Of a stretch of DNA of 51,841 bases, positions 9,884-18,078 are shown in pieces. The position numbers and the translations under genes are program-made. The DNA comes from Methylococcales bacterium. GTDB taxonomy: Bacteria; Pseudomonadota; Gammaproteobacteria; Methylococcales; Methylomonadaceae. The stretch's first letter is position 1; each line of letters starts with the position of its first letter. Under the pieces are notes generated by a model. It had not been told where the DNA came from. It saw only the letters and a program-made list of their open reading frames with translations, and made no database searches. The DNA lies in the NCBI GenBank assembly GCA_026398895.1, contig JAPLRZ010000032.1, positions 1 to 51,841 on the forward strand, read 5' to 3'.

Positions 9884-10489
9884 ATGAGCGTATTAGTCGG
9901 TAAACAAGCACCTGATTTTACAGTTCCAGCCGTATTAGGCGACGGTCAGATAGTTGATTCATTCAGCTTTTCTGAAGCCACTAACGGCAAATATGCGGTG
10001 GTATTTTTCTATCCGCTGGATTTTACCTTTGTCTGTCCTAGTGAGTTGATCGCTTTAGATCACCGTATGGATGAATTTAAAAGCCGTGGCGTTGAGGTGA
10101 TTGCTGTCTCTATCGATTCACATTTTACCCATAACGCATGGCGTAATACCCCAATTAACAAAGGCGGTATTGGTGCGGTGCGTTACACAATGGCAGCAGA
10201 TTTATCGCATTCTATTTGCAAAGATTATGACGTTGAAGCCGCTGCCCCTGCGGTCGCTTACCGTGGCACGTTTTTAATCGACCGTAGCGGTTTAGTACGT
10301 CATCAAGTCGTTAATGATCTGCCTTTAGGTCGTGATATGGATGAATTATTGCGTATGATCGATGCCTTACAATTCCACGAAGCTCATGGCGAAGTTTGCC
10401 CAGCAGGTTGGAAAAAAGGTGCGGCAGGTATGAATGCAAACCCAGCGGGTGTTGCTGAGTATTTGGACAAAAACGCTGATAAATTGTAA
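9884..10489 (+). CDS. Typical 2-Cys peroxiredoxin (AhpC/Prx1 family)
   Basis: A 201-residue thiol peroxidase that reduces H2O2 and organic peroxides in the cytoplasm. The peroxidatic cysteine is C51 in DFTFVCPSE and the resolving cysteine is C172 in GEVCPAGW, the arrangement of typical 2-Cys enzymes. Length is normal. The start is supported by a GGAG ribosome-binding site (TTGGAGATAATCA before ATG). A hairpin at 10524-10555 follows the stop. No ahpF is adjacent; the electron donor is probably thioredoxin. The neighbour across the divergent gap is the sigma-54 activator. Confidence 0.96.
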   Translation: MSVLVGKQAPDFTVPAVLGDGQIVDSFSFSEATNGKYAVVFFYPLDFTFVCPSELIALDHRMDEFKSRGVEVIAVSIDSHFTHNAWRNTPINKGGIGAVRYTMAADLSHSICKDYDVEAAAPAVAYRGTFLIDRSGLVRHQVVNDLPLGRDMDELLRMIDALQFHEAHGEVCPAGWKKGAAGMNANPAGVAEYLDKNADKL

Positions 10490-10523
10490 TGTTGTGATTT
10501 GCAGGTAGGCGTAGTTGGCTACA

Positions 10524-10555
10524 CGGAGTACAAACTTCCTTAGGTTTGTACTCCG
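10524..10555. terminator. Hairpin between convergent genes, probable bidirectional terminator
   Basis: A perfect 12-bp stem (CGGAGTACAAAC, 10524-10535, with GTTTGTACTCCG, 10544-10555) closes an 8-nt loop. It lies between the convergent peroxiredoxin and small membrane protein genes. There is no long T-run on either side, so it is not a textbook intrinsic terminator. Its GGAGT/ACTCC closing bases recall the repeat class at 17994, 31903 and 38194. Confidence 0.55.
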
Positions 10556-10562
10556 CTTTGAA

Positions 10563-10850
10563 CTAATTAGTTTTTTCAGAGGCATTACTGATTAACTTTT
10601 TACGAATTAAAAATGCTCCCGCAATCGCGCATAGTGCGGGTATTTGCATGACAACCACAGCAGCTGTGGGATTCTTAGACACCATACTCCATAGTGCTTG
10701 AACAACGGTATATCTAACCGCTATCCACACGATTACATAGCCAATTAAGCCAGTAATTGCCCAGTTAATAGGCGGTTCGCCTTTTTCTCTCGCGGTTGTG
10801 TAAAACCAAACCAGAACAGCTATCGCCAACGCTTTCGCTAAAAACAACAT
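10563..10850 (-). CDS. Small inner-membrane protein, unknown function
   Basis: A 95-residue hydrophobic protein with about three predicted membrane segments: 4-16, 30-50 and 62-85. A charged REKGEPP linker follows the first, and a basic tail (RKKLISNASEKTN) ends the protein. It is convergent with the peroxiredoxin gene and divergent from the AsmA-like gene. I do not recognise the family. Codon use looks like that of its neighbours, and the ATG start gives a plausible N-terminal membrane helix. Co-function with the neighbours is not indicated. Confidence 0.6.
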   Translation of the reverse strand: MLFLAKALAIAVLVWFYTTAREKGEPPINWAITGLIGYVIVWIAVRYTVVQALWSMVSKNPTAAVVVMQIPALCAIAGAFLIRKKLISNASEKTN

Positions 10851-10969
10851 ATATCCACCTCATCGCATTATTATTATGTTTAATACCTTTGGCTAGAATT
10901 TAACTAGCAACAGTGAGGCATGATATTCGATAATAGATCATTATTGTAGTTTTTTGAGTGGAGCATCGT

Positions 10970-13153
10970 GTGAAAAATCCGTTAAAAATTATGTTGTCAA
11001 TCATTGCCGCACTGGTGTTATTAGTCGTGCTTGTGGTTTGTGCTGCTGTTTTTTTCATCAATCCCAATAATTTCAAGCCTGAAATTATTGCAGCGGTTAA
11101 AAATAAAACTGGGCGTGATTTGGGTATCGATGGTGATTTAAAACTTACCGTATTTCCTTCTATAGGCGTAACTACAGGAAAAATGACCTTGAGCAATGCC
11201 CAAGGTTTTGAAGCTAAAAACTTTGCTTCTTTGGAAGAAAGTCACATCAATGTTGCATTATTACCCTTATTGTCAAAAGAAGTGCAAGTGGGTGACATTG
11301 CCTTAAAAGGGCTAATGCTCAATTTAACGACTAATCAGCAAGGTCTAACAAATTGGGATGATTTAACGGCTAAAAAAACGCCTGCTAGTGTGACCAATAG
11401 TACACCGTCTAGCCAACAAATCGCTGCCACTGCCGCTGTGGAAACTGCTGCCGCTTTAAGTAAGCTTTCTATTGGCAAGGTGACACTGACTAACACTCAA
11501 ATTAATTGGCAGAATCAACAAACAGGGCAGAATTATGTTTTTAAAGATGTCAGTTTAGCAAGCAGTAAAGCCCGTTTTAATCAGCCTATTTCGATTAATC
11601 TTGGCTTTATCACCTTAAATCCTGACACCAACATCACGCAAACACAGAAGCTAAATACGATACTGACCATAAATGAGCAACTCGATACGGTTGCTTTCAG
11701 TGATACCAATTTACAGACCATCACCACAGGCGACAGTATTCCCAACAAATCAATGACTAGCTCGCTAATCATTGCCAGTGGTGCAGTGTCTTTGCCTCAA
11801 CAAACGGTTAAGGTGTCTGGATTACAACTTAAATCAGGCGATTTAAACCTTACTGCCGATATATCGAGTGAGCATTTTAAAGAGACCAATGCGACTTTTC
11901 AGGGAACATTGAGTATTGCACAATTTAATCCTGCTAAACTGATAAAAGAATTTGCCATTCCAGTTCCCGCGATGCGTGATGCTAATGCACTGAATAAATT
12001 TGCCCTTAGTGTTAATGTTACCGCCACGCAAAACTCCATTGATCTACAAAACTTAGTGCTTAACCTAGATGACACGCTCATCAAAGGTTCAATCAGTCTC
12101 AATAATTTTGCCTTCGCCATTGCCTTTAATTTAGCGATTGATAGCATCGATGTTGACCGTTATTTATCACCTACAGAAAAAAGCAAGCAAGCAACCACCA
12201 GTCCACTACTTGCTTTAACGGCAGGAGTAGCCTTTTTGCCTGTTGATCTGTTAAGAAAGCTGGATGCTAACGGTGATTTAGCGGTCGGGTCGCTTAAAGT
12301 CAACGGACTGAATTTACAAGATGTTCATTTTCATGTCGGCGCGAAAAATGGTTTGGTCACTACCACGCAAAGTATTAAACAATTTTATCAAGGCGAATAT
12401 GCCAGCAATTTCAGTGTTGATGTGCGTCAACCGAAAACCGTGTTGGAAGTGGATCAAAAACTGGATCACGTCCAAATTGAACCGTTATTAACCGCTTTAG
12501 GCAATAAAGCAACGATTCGTGGAACGCTAGATTCATCACTACAGTTACAAGGATATGGCAATACACCAGCTGAGCTTCAATCCTCGCTTAGCGGTCAGTT
12601 AAAGTTCTTATGCAAAGACGGCGCGATGCTTGGTTTTAATTTGCAAAACATGATTGATAAAGGCAAGGCTTTACTCAAAGGTAGCGATTTGGCGGCGATT
12701 ACTGACAATAAGGAAACCCCGTTTTTAATGCTCGGTGGCTCGGCTGTTATTGCTAAGGGAGTAGTCACGAATGATGATTTAGAGCTAAAAACCAATAAAG
12801 TTCAAGCGACAGGTAAAGGCACGGTAAATTTACTCAATCAACAGCTGAACTACAAACTCACCGCTTTGTTGCCAAAAGATTCAGTCGCACCCGCAGAGGC
12901 TGATTTATTACACAATACACCTATCGTTATTTTAGTAGGCGGAACACTAAGCAAACCGACTTATACGCTGGATGTAACAGCATTGGTGACCGACAAAGCC
13001 AAAGCCAAAATTGAAAACGTCATCAATAATGCTCAAACTGAGGAAGGCAAAGCGAAAATTGAAAAAGCCTTAGATAAATTAAAACCAGAAGAAAAAGAAA
13101 AACTTAAAGAGCTAGCTCCGAAAGTAGGCAAGTTATTTAAAAAATTCTTCTAA
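10970..13153 (+). CDS. AsmA-family inner-membrane-anchored protein
   Basis: About 728 residues. A membrane anchor (about 5-30, SIIAALVLLVVLVVCAAVFF) is followed by the AsmA N-terminal signature NPNNFKPEIIAAVKNKTGRD and DGDLKLTVFPSIGV. The C-terminal half carries the AsmA_2-type repeats (LQSSLSGQLKFLCKDGAMLG, then NKVQATGKGTVNLLNQQLNY). It ends in a Lys/Glu-rich helix. AsmA-like proteins are large periplasmic repeat proteins linked to phospholipid transport and outer-membrane homeostasis. I chose the GTG at 10970 because a TGGAG ribosome-binding site lies 7 bp upstream; an earlier GTG at 10958 overlaps that site. It starts a unit with mutY (5-bp gap) and the iron-trafficking gene. Confidence 0.88.
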   Translation: MKNPLKIMLSIIAALVLLVVLVVCAAVFFINPNNFKPEIIAAVKNKTGRDLGIDGDLKLTVFPSIGVTTGKMTLSNAQGFEAKNFASLEESHINVALLPLLSKEVQVGDIALKGLMLNLTTNQQGLTNWDDLTAKKTPASVTNSTPSSQQIAATAAVETAAALSKLSIGKVTLTNTQINWQNQQTGQNYVFKDVSLASSKARFNQPISINLGFITLNPDTNITQTQKLNTILTINEQLDTVAFSDTNLQTITTGDSIPNKSMTSSLIIASGAVSLPQQTVKVSGLQLKSGDLNLTADISSEHFKETNATFQGTLSIAQFNPAKLIKEFAIPVPAMRDANALNKFALSVNVTATQNSIDLQNLVLNLDDTLIKGSISLNNFAFAIAFNLAIDSIDVDRYLSPTEKSKQATTSPLLALTAGVAFLPVDLLRKLDANGDLAVGSLKVNGLNLQDVHFHVGAKNGLVTTTQSIKQFYQGEYASNFSVDVRQPKTVLEVDQKLDHVQIEPLLTALGNKATIRGTLDSSLQLQGYGNTPAELQSSLSGQLKFLCKDGAMLGFNLQNMIDKGKALLKGSDLAAITDNKETPFLMLGGSAVIAKGVVTNDDLELKTNKVQATGKGTVNLLNQQLNYKLTALLPKDSVAPAEADLLHNTPIVILVGGTLSKPTYTLDVTALVTDKAKAKIENVINNAQTEEGKAKIEKALDKLKPEEKEKLKELAPKVGKLFKKFF

Positions 13154-13158
13154 TACTG

Positions 13159-14211
13159 ATGACTCCTGCCGCTTTTCAGCAAAGTATTCTGGCGTGGTTT
13201 GCTTGTCAAGGACGTAAAAATTTACCGTGGCAACAGAACACCACGCCTTATCGGGTGTGGTTATCGGAAATCATGCTACAACAAACTCAAGTCACCACAG
13301 TAATTCCCTATTTTCAGGCGTTCATCGAAAAATTTCCTACTCTGGATAGTTTGGCGGTCGCCCAAATTGATGAAGTTTTACCGTATTGGTCGGGTTTAGG
13401 CTATTACGCCAGAGCAAGAAATCTACATAAAAGTGCGCAGATTATTTATCAGCAACAGCGTTTTCCCGATACACTGGAAGAGTTGATGGCATTATCTGGC
13501 ATTGGGCAATCGACAGCGGGGGCAATTTTGAGCATTGCTTTTCATAAAAGTCATCCTATATTAGATGGCAATGTTAAACGGGTGTTGACACGTTATAAAG
13601 GCATCACAGGTTGGTCGGGTGATACTCAGGTAACTAAACAATTGTGGGCAATCAGCACAGCATTGACTCCTATTGAACGTTGCGCTGATTACACTCAAGC
13701 GATAATGGATTTGGGTGCGACCGTGTGTACACGCAGTAAACCATCGTGTACTGTTTGTCCACTTGCCAGTCATTGTGTCGCACTAAGCATGGGAATAGTT
13801 GCGCAATTACCGACCCCCAAACCTAAAAAAACCTTGCCCGTTAAACAGCGGGTATTTTTGTTGTTGCGTAATTATGACCAGCAACTATTTTTGGAAAAAA
13901 GACCACCCACAGGCATTTGGGGTGGATTATGGAGTTTACCTGAATTTGACAGCATCGAAGCGGCACAGGATTGGTGTTTAAGCAAAAACATGGAGATTAA
14001 TAGTCAACAACTATTGCCAACTTCGCGACATACATTTTCTCATTACCACTTAGACTATACACCGCTAGTTATCCAAACCAATAGCCCGACAAATTTTGTG
14101 ATGGAAGCTAATCAAAGTCTTTGGTATAACGCTGGACAGAAGTTGGGTTTAGCAGCCCCCATTAAACAATTATTACAACAACACATAAAAACCGAGAATG
14201 AAAATGACTAG
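13159..14211 (+). CDS. mutY: A/G-specific adenine glycosylase
   Basis: A 350-residue base-excision repair enzyme that removes adenine mispaired with 8-oxoguanine. The N-terminal domain shows SEIMLQQTQVTTV with the catalytic glutamate, the helix-hairpin-helix LSGIGQSTAGAI, and ILDGNVKRVLTR with the catalytic aspartate. The [4Fe-4S] cluster ligands follow the C-x6-C-x2-C-x5-C spacing in VCTRSKPSCTVCPLASHC. A C-terminal NUDIX-like domain (LFLEKRPPTGIWGGLWSLPEF) recognises 8-oxoG. Its 3' end overlaps the next gene by 8 bp. Pairing mutY with the yggX-type gene is common in gammaproteobacteria. Confidence 0.97.
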   Translation: MTPAAFQQSILAWFACQGRKNLPWQQNTTPYRVWLSEIMLQQTQVTTVIPYFQAFIEKFPTLDSLAVAQIDEVLPYWSGLGYYARARNLHKSAQIIYQQQRFPDTLEELMALSGIGQSTAGAILSIAFHKSHPILDGNVKRVLTRYKGITGWSGDTQVTKQLWAISTALTPIERCADYTQAIMDLGATVCTRSKPSCTVCPLASHCVALSMGIVAQLPTPKPKKTLPVKQRVFLLLRNYDQQLFLEKRPPTGIWGGLWSLPEFDSIEAAQDWCLSKNMEINSQQLLPTSRHTFSHYHLDYTPLVIQTNSPTNFVMEANQSLWYNAGQKLGLAAPIKQLLQQHIKTENEND

Positions 14212-14482
14212 ACGAGTATTGTGCGTAAAATTAGGTGTAGAAGCTGACGGCTTAGATTCAGCACCGTTTCCAGGTGAAAAAGGCTTAGAAATATTTGAAA
14301 AAATATCCAAGCAAGTATGGAAAGAATGGTTAGGCAGGCAAACGATTTTAATTAATGAAAATAAGTTAGCTAGCTTTGACCCTAAAGCTAGGGAATATTT
14401 AGCGGTCGAAAGAACTAAGTTTTTATTTGAAGATCATAACGATATGCCTGAAGGCTATGTGCCACCAACGCCACAGGGCTGA
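14204..14482 (+). CDS. Probable Fe(2+)-trafficking protein (YggX family)
   Basis: A 92-residue protein of the YggX family. Family signatures are RRVLCVKLGVEADGL at the start, PFPGEKGLEIFEKISKQVWKEW, QTILINENKL, and FLFEDHNDMPEGYVPP near the end. YggX proteins are linked to iron handling and protection of Fe-S clusters against oxidants, which fits the position after mutY, an Fe-S enzyme. I chose the ATG at 14204 by homology to family N-termini; an ATG at 14198 would add Met-Lys. The gene overlaps the mutY stop, so translation is probably coupled. Confidence 0.93.
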   Translation: MTRRVLCVKLGVEADGLDSAPFPGEKGLEIFEKISKQVWKEWLGRQTILINENKLASFDPKAREYLAVERTKFLFEDHNDMPEGYVPPTPQG

Positions 14483-14535
14483 GTATTAAAATCTTTTCTA
14501 TTATATTGAGTTAGTTTTTTTATTGGAGAACGTCG

Positions 14536-14814
14536 ATGTTTGATCTTGATAGAACATTTTGCCAACGCAATGATAAAACGGGCTTAATGGAATGGTATTT
14601 CAATGCTCGCGAGGGTACTTTTGGTCCTTACGTTAGCAAGCAAATGGCGATAGAGGAACTCAAGGTTTTCGTTGAACGTCGAAGACTGACAGGAGACGAT
14701 GGTGGTCGCAGCAGTATAGCAAGTAAAGATAAATTATCTCTTGCTCCTATCGAATCTGAAGGTGAGTTAAAGTTTTTTGATTTTTCTAAAAGAAAGAAAG
14801 GTATTGATGAGTGA
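14536..14814 (+). CDS. Small cytoplasmic protein of unknown function (possibly DUF6316-like)
   Basis: A 92-residue soluble protein with a good ribosome-binding site (TTGGAGAACGTCG before ATG). The central stretch GLMEWYFNAREGTFGPYVSK and then AIEELKVFVERRRL resembles short proteins annotated as DUF6316, which share a W-[YF]-F-x-[TA]-REG-x-x-GPF/Y core. That match is from memory and is tentative. The C-terminus is charged (KFFDFSKRKKGIDE). It lies 53 bp after the iron-trafficking gene on the same strand and may belong to its transcript. Function is unknown. Confidence 0.65.
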   Translation: MFDLDRTFCQRNDKTGLMEWYFNAREGTFGPYVSKQMAIEELKVFVERRRLTGDDGGRSSIASKDKLSLAPIESEGELKFFDFSKRKKGIDE

Positions 14815-14843
14815 TAGCTAATGGCAATGTCTCAATTTAAACA

Positions 14844-14866
14844 AAAATCAGCTAAAGCCTGATTTT
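14844..14866. terminator. Possible hairpin terminator before parE
   Basis: An 8-bp inverted repeat (AAAATCAG / CTGATTTT) closes a 7-nt loop just downstream of the preceding small gene. It ends in a short T-run, so it could terminate the mutY-yggX transcript. The GC content of the stem is low, which makes this weak evidence. Confidence 0.35.
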
Positions 14867-14975
14867 CCAAACGCCCACGCTCACTATGAGTAATAAATTT
14901 TTAACAAACAGCAAACCATAGTCGATGGATACTTTATAGTGTTTGTGGGCTTCATAACCATTGACTAGATATATA

Positions 14976-16868
14976 ATGAGTAACGAATATAACGCGGCGG
15001 CAATTGAAGTATTAAGTGGTTTAGAACCTGTACGCAAACGACCGGGTATGTACACCGATACCACAAGACCGAATCATTTAGTACAGGAAGTGGTTGATAA
15101 CAGCGTTGATGAAGCAATGGCAGGTTTTGCCAAAACTATCGATGTCGTGTTATACAAAGATGGTTCAGTGCTGGTTAAAGACGATGGTCGAGGAATGCCT
15201 GTGGATATGCACCCCGAACAAGGCATGACGGGCGTGGAAGTGATTTTGACACAGCTTCATTCGGGTGGAAAATTTTCTAATAAAAACTACCAGTTTTCAG
15301 GCGGTTTGCATGGTGTAGGCGTGTCTGTAGTCAACGCGCTATCGGCAACGCTCAACATTGAAGTCAAACGCAATGGCAAACTTTACAGCATGGATTTTGC
15401 CGATGGTGAAAAACAAACTGAATTAACAGAAATAGGCACAGTCGGCAAAAATAACACTGGCACAGCGGTCAAATTTTTACCTAATGGAAAATATTTTGAT
15501 TCTGCCAATATTTCCGTTAGCAAGCTCAAGCACGTTTTACGCGCTAAAGCGGTACTGTGTCCACGGTTAAAAATAAGCCTAAGCGTTGAGCAAACGGGGG
15601 AAAATTATCAATGGTATTATCAGGATGGTTTAAAAGGCTATTTGTTAGACCGTATCGGCGACATTGACTACTGTCCAGAACAACCTTTTATGGGGCTAGT
15701 GGCAACTACTCATGAAGCGGTAGAATGGGGTGTTGTTTGGGCAGTGGAAAATCCGCCTGAAATACTTAATGAAAGTTATGTTAATCTCGTTCCTACTGCG
15801 CAAGGAGGTACACACGTCAACGGCTTACGCGCAGGGCTGACCGAGGCGATGCGTGAGTTTTGCGATATTCGTAATATTTTGCCGCGTGGCGTTAAAGTCG
15901 CTCCAGAAGATGTCTGGGAAAACTGTCATTTTGTGTTATCAGTGAAATTGGAAGACCCGCAATTTTCAGGGCAAACAAAAGAACGACTTAGTTCCCGCGA
16001 ATGTGTGGCGTTTGTCTCAGGGGTCGCAAAAGACAGCTTTAGTTTATGGCTCAATCAAAATCCCGCTGAAGGCGAAAAAATCGCCGAGATTATTATTAAT
16101 AGTGCGCAAAAACGTCTGCGTTCCAATAAAAAAATCATCCGTAAACGAATTACCTCAGGCCCCGCACTTCCAGGGAAATTGGCAGATTGCTCTGCACAAG
16201 ACATTAATCGCACCGAATTATTTTTAGTCGAAGGTGATTCTGCGGGTGGTTCAGCTAAACAAGCACGCGAGCGGGATTTTCAGGCCATCATGCCGTTACG
16301 CGGTAAAATTTTGAATACTTGGGAAGTCGAATCCAGCCAAGTTATGGCTTCACAAGAAGTCCATGATATTGCAGTTGCCTTAGGCATAGAACCAGGTGTG
16401 GATGATTTACAAAACCTACGCTATGGGAAGGTGTGTATTTTGGCGGATGCCGATTCCGACGGAAATCATATTGCCACGCTAATCTGCGCGTTATTTTATC
16501 AACACTTTAATTCGCTGGTGAAAGCAGGTCATGTGTTTGTCGCTATGCCACCTTTATATCGCATTGATGTGGGTAAGCGGGTTTTTTATGCCTTAGATGA
16601 AGCCGAACGTTTAGGGGTATTGGACAGAATCAAAGCTGAAAAATTGAAAGGGCAAATTAATATACAACGCTTTAAAGGCTTAGGAGAAATGAATCCTAGC
16701 CAACTGCGCGAAACTACCATGAACCCCGATACGCGCCGTTTGGTGCAGCTTACTATTGCCGAAGACGATGACACCACCGCGCAGCTAGATTTACTCTTGG
16801 CAAAAAAACGCTCTCAAGATAGAAAAGCATGGTTAGAAACCAAGGGTAATCTAGCGGATGTACTTTGA
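14976..16868 (+). CDS. parE: DNA topoisomerase IV subunit B
   Basis: A 630-residue type IIA topoisomerase ATPase subunit that works with ParC to decatenate chromosomes. The N-terminal GHKL ATPase shows GLEPVRKRPGMYTDTTRPNHL, VVDNSVDEAMAG, VKDDGRGMPVD and GGLHGVGVSVVNALS. The Toprim domain has LVEGDSAGGSAKQ, PLRGKILNTWE and ADADSDGNHIATL. The TDTTRPNHL block and the lack of the long GyrB insertion identify ParE and not GyrB. The ATG at 14976 is chosen over a TTG at 14961 because MSNEYNAAAIEVL matches family N-termini. No clear Shine-Dalgarno is visible. parC is not in the window. Confidence 0.97.
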   Translation: MSNEYNAAAIEVLSGLEPVRKRPGMYTDTTRPNHLVQEVVDNSVDEAMAGFAKTIDVVLYKDGSVLVKDDGRGMPVDMHPEQGMTGVEVILTQLHSGGKFSNKNYQFSGGLHGVGVSVVNALSATLNIEVKRNGKLYSMDFADGEKQTELTEIGTVGKNNTGTAVKFLPNGKYFDSANISVSKLKHVLRAKAVLCPRLKISLSVEQTGENYQWYYQDGLKGYLLDRIGDIDYCPEQPFMGLVATTHEAVEWGVVWAVENPPEILNESYVNLVPTAQGGTHVNGLRAGLTEAMREFCDIRNILPRGVKVAPEDVWENCHFVLSVKLEDPQFSGQTKERLSSRECVAFVSGVAKDSFSLWLNQNPAEGEKIAEIIINSAQKRLRSNKKIIRKRITSGPALPGKLADCSAQDINRTELFLVEGDSAGGSAKQARERDFQAIMPLRGKILNTWEVESSQVMASQEVHDIAVALGIEPGVDDLQNLRYGKVCILADADSDGNHIATLICALFYQHFNSLVKAGHVFVAMPPLYRIDVGKRVFYALDEAERLGVLDRIKAEKLKGQINIQRFKGLGEMNPSQLRETTMNPDTRRLVQLTIAEDDDTTAQLDLLLAKKRSQDRKAWLETKGNLADVL

Positions 16869-16899
16869 TTAGTCAGGTCTTAAATAAACGCTAAGTTAT

Positions 16900-17565
16900 T
16901 TAAAAAATACCATTAATGAAAGTGGCGATATGCTCTACTTCTTCGATACAAACCGAGTGTTCCATTAAATAATCATGCCATTGAACTGGGTAGCCTTGAG
17001 CATGAAGGCTATCAAATACTGCTTTACCTGATTCAACAGCAACCACTGAATCGAGTATGCCGTGTCCTATAAAAATGGGTGTGTTTTTATTGGCGGCAGA
17101 GGCTTCAGTGTTTAGTTGTCCAATAGTGGGTAGATAGCTTGATAAGGCGATAATGCCCGCTAATTTCTCTGGGTATCTTAAGCCAACATGCAGGGCGACA
17201 ACACCACCTTGAGAAAAGCCAGCGAGGAGAATATTTTCAGCGGCTATGCCGTTGTTTTTCTCACGCTCAATCAGTTGTTCAATCAATTTTGCCGATTGAT
17301 AAATGCCGTTTATATCAACTTCACGTTCCAGTGCCATGACTAAAATATCATACCAAGCACGCATTTCTACACCACCATTGATGGTGACAGCTTGAATAGG
17401 TGCGTTAGGGAAAATAAAACGGCAATGTGGCGCGGCGTTTAAATGGAGTGTCTGAGCAATATCTTCAAAATCGTGACCATCAGCACCTAACCCATGTAAC
17501 CATATTACTGAATATCGGTGATCTGCGTTCGGATGTATTTCAATCGTGCTAAGTTCGGAAGTCAT
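16900..17565 (-). CDS. Alpha/beta-hydrolase, phospholipase/carboxylesterase family
   Basis: A 221-residue serine hydrolase. The oxyanion region is VIWLHGLGADGHDF (about 20-33), the nucleophile is Ser118 in AGFSQGG, an Asp is in GHGILDSVV, and the His is in YLMEHSVC near the C-terminus. The fold and size match the carboxylesterase 2 / acyl-protein thioesterase-like family, cytoplasmic enzymes acting on short-chain esters or acyl-thioesters. The natural substrate is not known. It runs convergently with parE (31 bp between stops) and divergently from the DUF3301 gene. No signal peptide is present. Confidence 0.93.
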   Translation of the reverse strand: MTSELSTIEIHPNADHRYSVIWLHGLGADGHDFEDIAQTLHLNAAPHCRFIFPNAPIQAVTINGGVEMRAWYDILVMALEREVDINGIYQSAKLIEQLIEREKNNGIAAENILLAGFSQGGVVALHVGLRYPEKLAGIIALSSYLPTIGQLNTEASAANKNTPIFIGHGILDSVVAVESGKAVFDSLHAQGYPVQWHDYLMEHSVCIEEVEHIATFINGIF

Positions 17566-17671
17566 AGTTGCGTTCCATAAAATGTTTTAGTATTTACCAA
17601 AGATATGCCCGCATATTGAGTACAATAAACACCATACTCACACTTTTAGCGGTTCGTGGTGATTTTAACTC

Positions 17672-17983
17672 ATGTTCAATAATATTGTATCAATTAGTTT
17701 ACTTTTGTTGTTTTATTGGTACTGGCATAATGCCCAAACCGCTAAAGCTCTTGCTTTGAAAGCCACAAAAGCACGTTGCAACGCACTGGAAGTGCTAATG
17801 CTCGATGATTATGTTGCTTTGACTCGCATGGGTTTAAAAAGAAATGCGGCAAAGAAGTGGCAAGTTTATCGTTGCTACGCATTTGAATTTGCCTCAACAG
17901 GTGAAGACCGTTATCAGGGGATTTGTACGGTGTTAGGTGATAGGGTTCTGTCGATTGAGATGGATGCTTATCGAATTGAATAA
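17672..17983 (+). CDS. DUF3301 family protein
   Basis: A 103-residue protein with one N-terminal membrane helix (about 4-20, IVSISLLLLFYWYW). A cytosolic domain follows with LMLDDYVALTRMGLKRNAAKKWQVYRCYAFEFASTGEDRYQG and a terminal LSIEMDAYRIE. This matches the DUF3301 pattern (a helix, then a short R/K-rich beta domain ending near 'PYRI'). The family is common in gammaproteobacteria but has no assigned function. An ATG with a different upstream reading exists at 17568, but the family pattern supports 17672. A structured repeat follows the stop by 10 bp. Confidence 0.85.
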   Translation: MFNNIVSISLLLLFYWYWHNAQTAKALALKATKARCNALEVLMLDDYVALTRMGLKRNAAKKWQVYRCYAFEFASTGEDRYQGICTVLGDRVLSIEMDAYRIE

Positions 17984-17993
17984 GCTGAACGCT

Positions 17994-18045
17994 GGAGTAA
18001 AACAGCTTTAGCTGTTTTAGCCAATAGCTAAAGCTATTGGACTCC
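17994..18045. repeat. Two-hairpin palindromic repeat (GGAGT/ACTCC class), copy 1
   Basis: Outer bases GGAGT (17994-17998) and ACTCC (18041-18045) can pair. Inside are two perfect hairpins, each with an 8-bp stem and 4-nt loop: 17999-18018 (loop TTTA) and 18021-18040 (loop TAAA). The two loops are complementary. The same plan recurs at 31903 and 38194. It sits between two co-directional genes. Confidence 0.75.
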
Positions 18046-18078
18046 TGTCTTTTGTATTTACGTTACTAACAAAAAACT

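Noticed and set aside
10900..11196. Leftward open frame opposite the start of the AsmA-like gene
   Set aside because: It lies antisense to a gene with clear family features and a good start, and its peptide has no family character.
14852..15064. Leftward open frame overlapping the parE start
   Set aside because: It overlaps the conserved parE N-terminus and has no recognisable domain or ribosome-binding site.
14976..16868. parE read as gyrB, which would strengthen an origin-region gene set
   Set aside because: The TDTTRPNHL block and the absence of the long GyrB insertion identify ParE.
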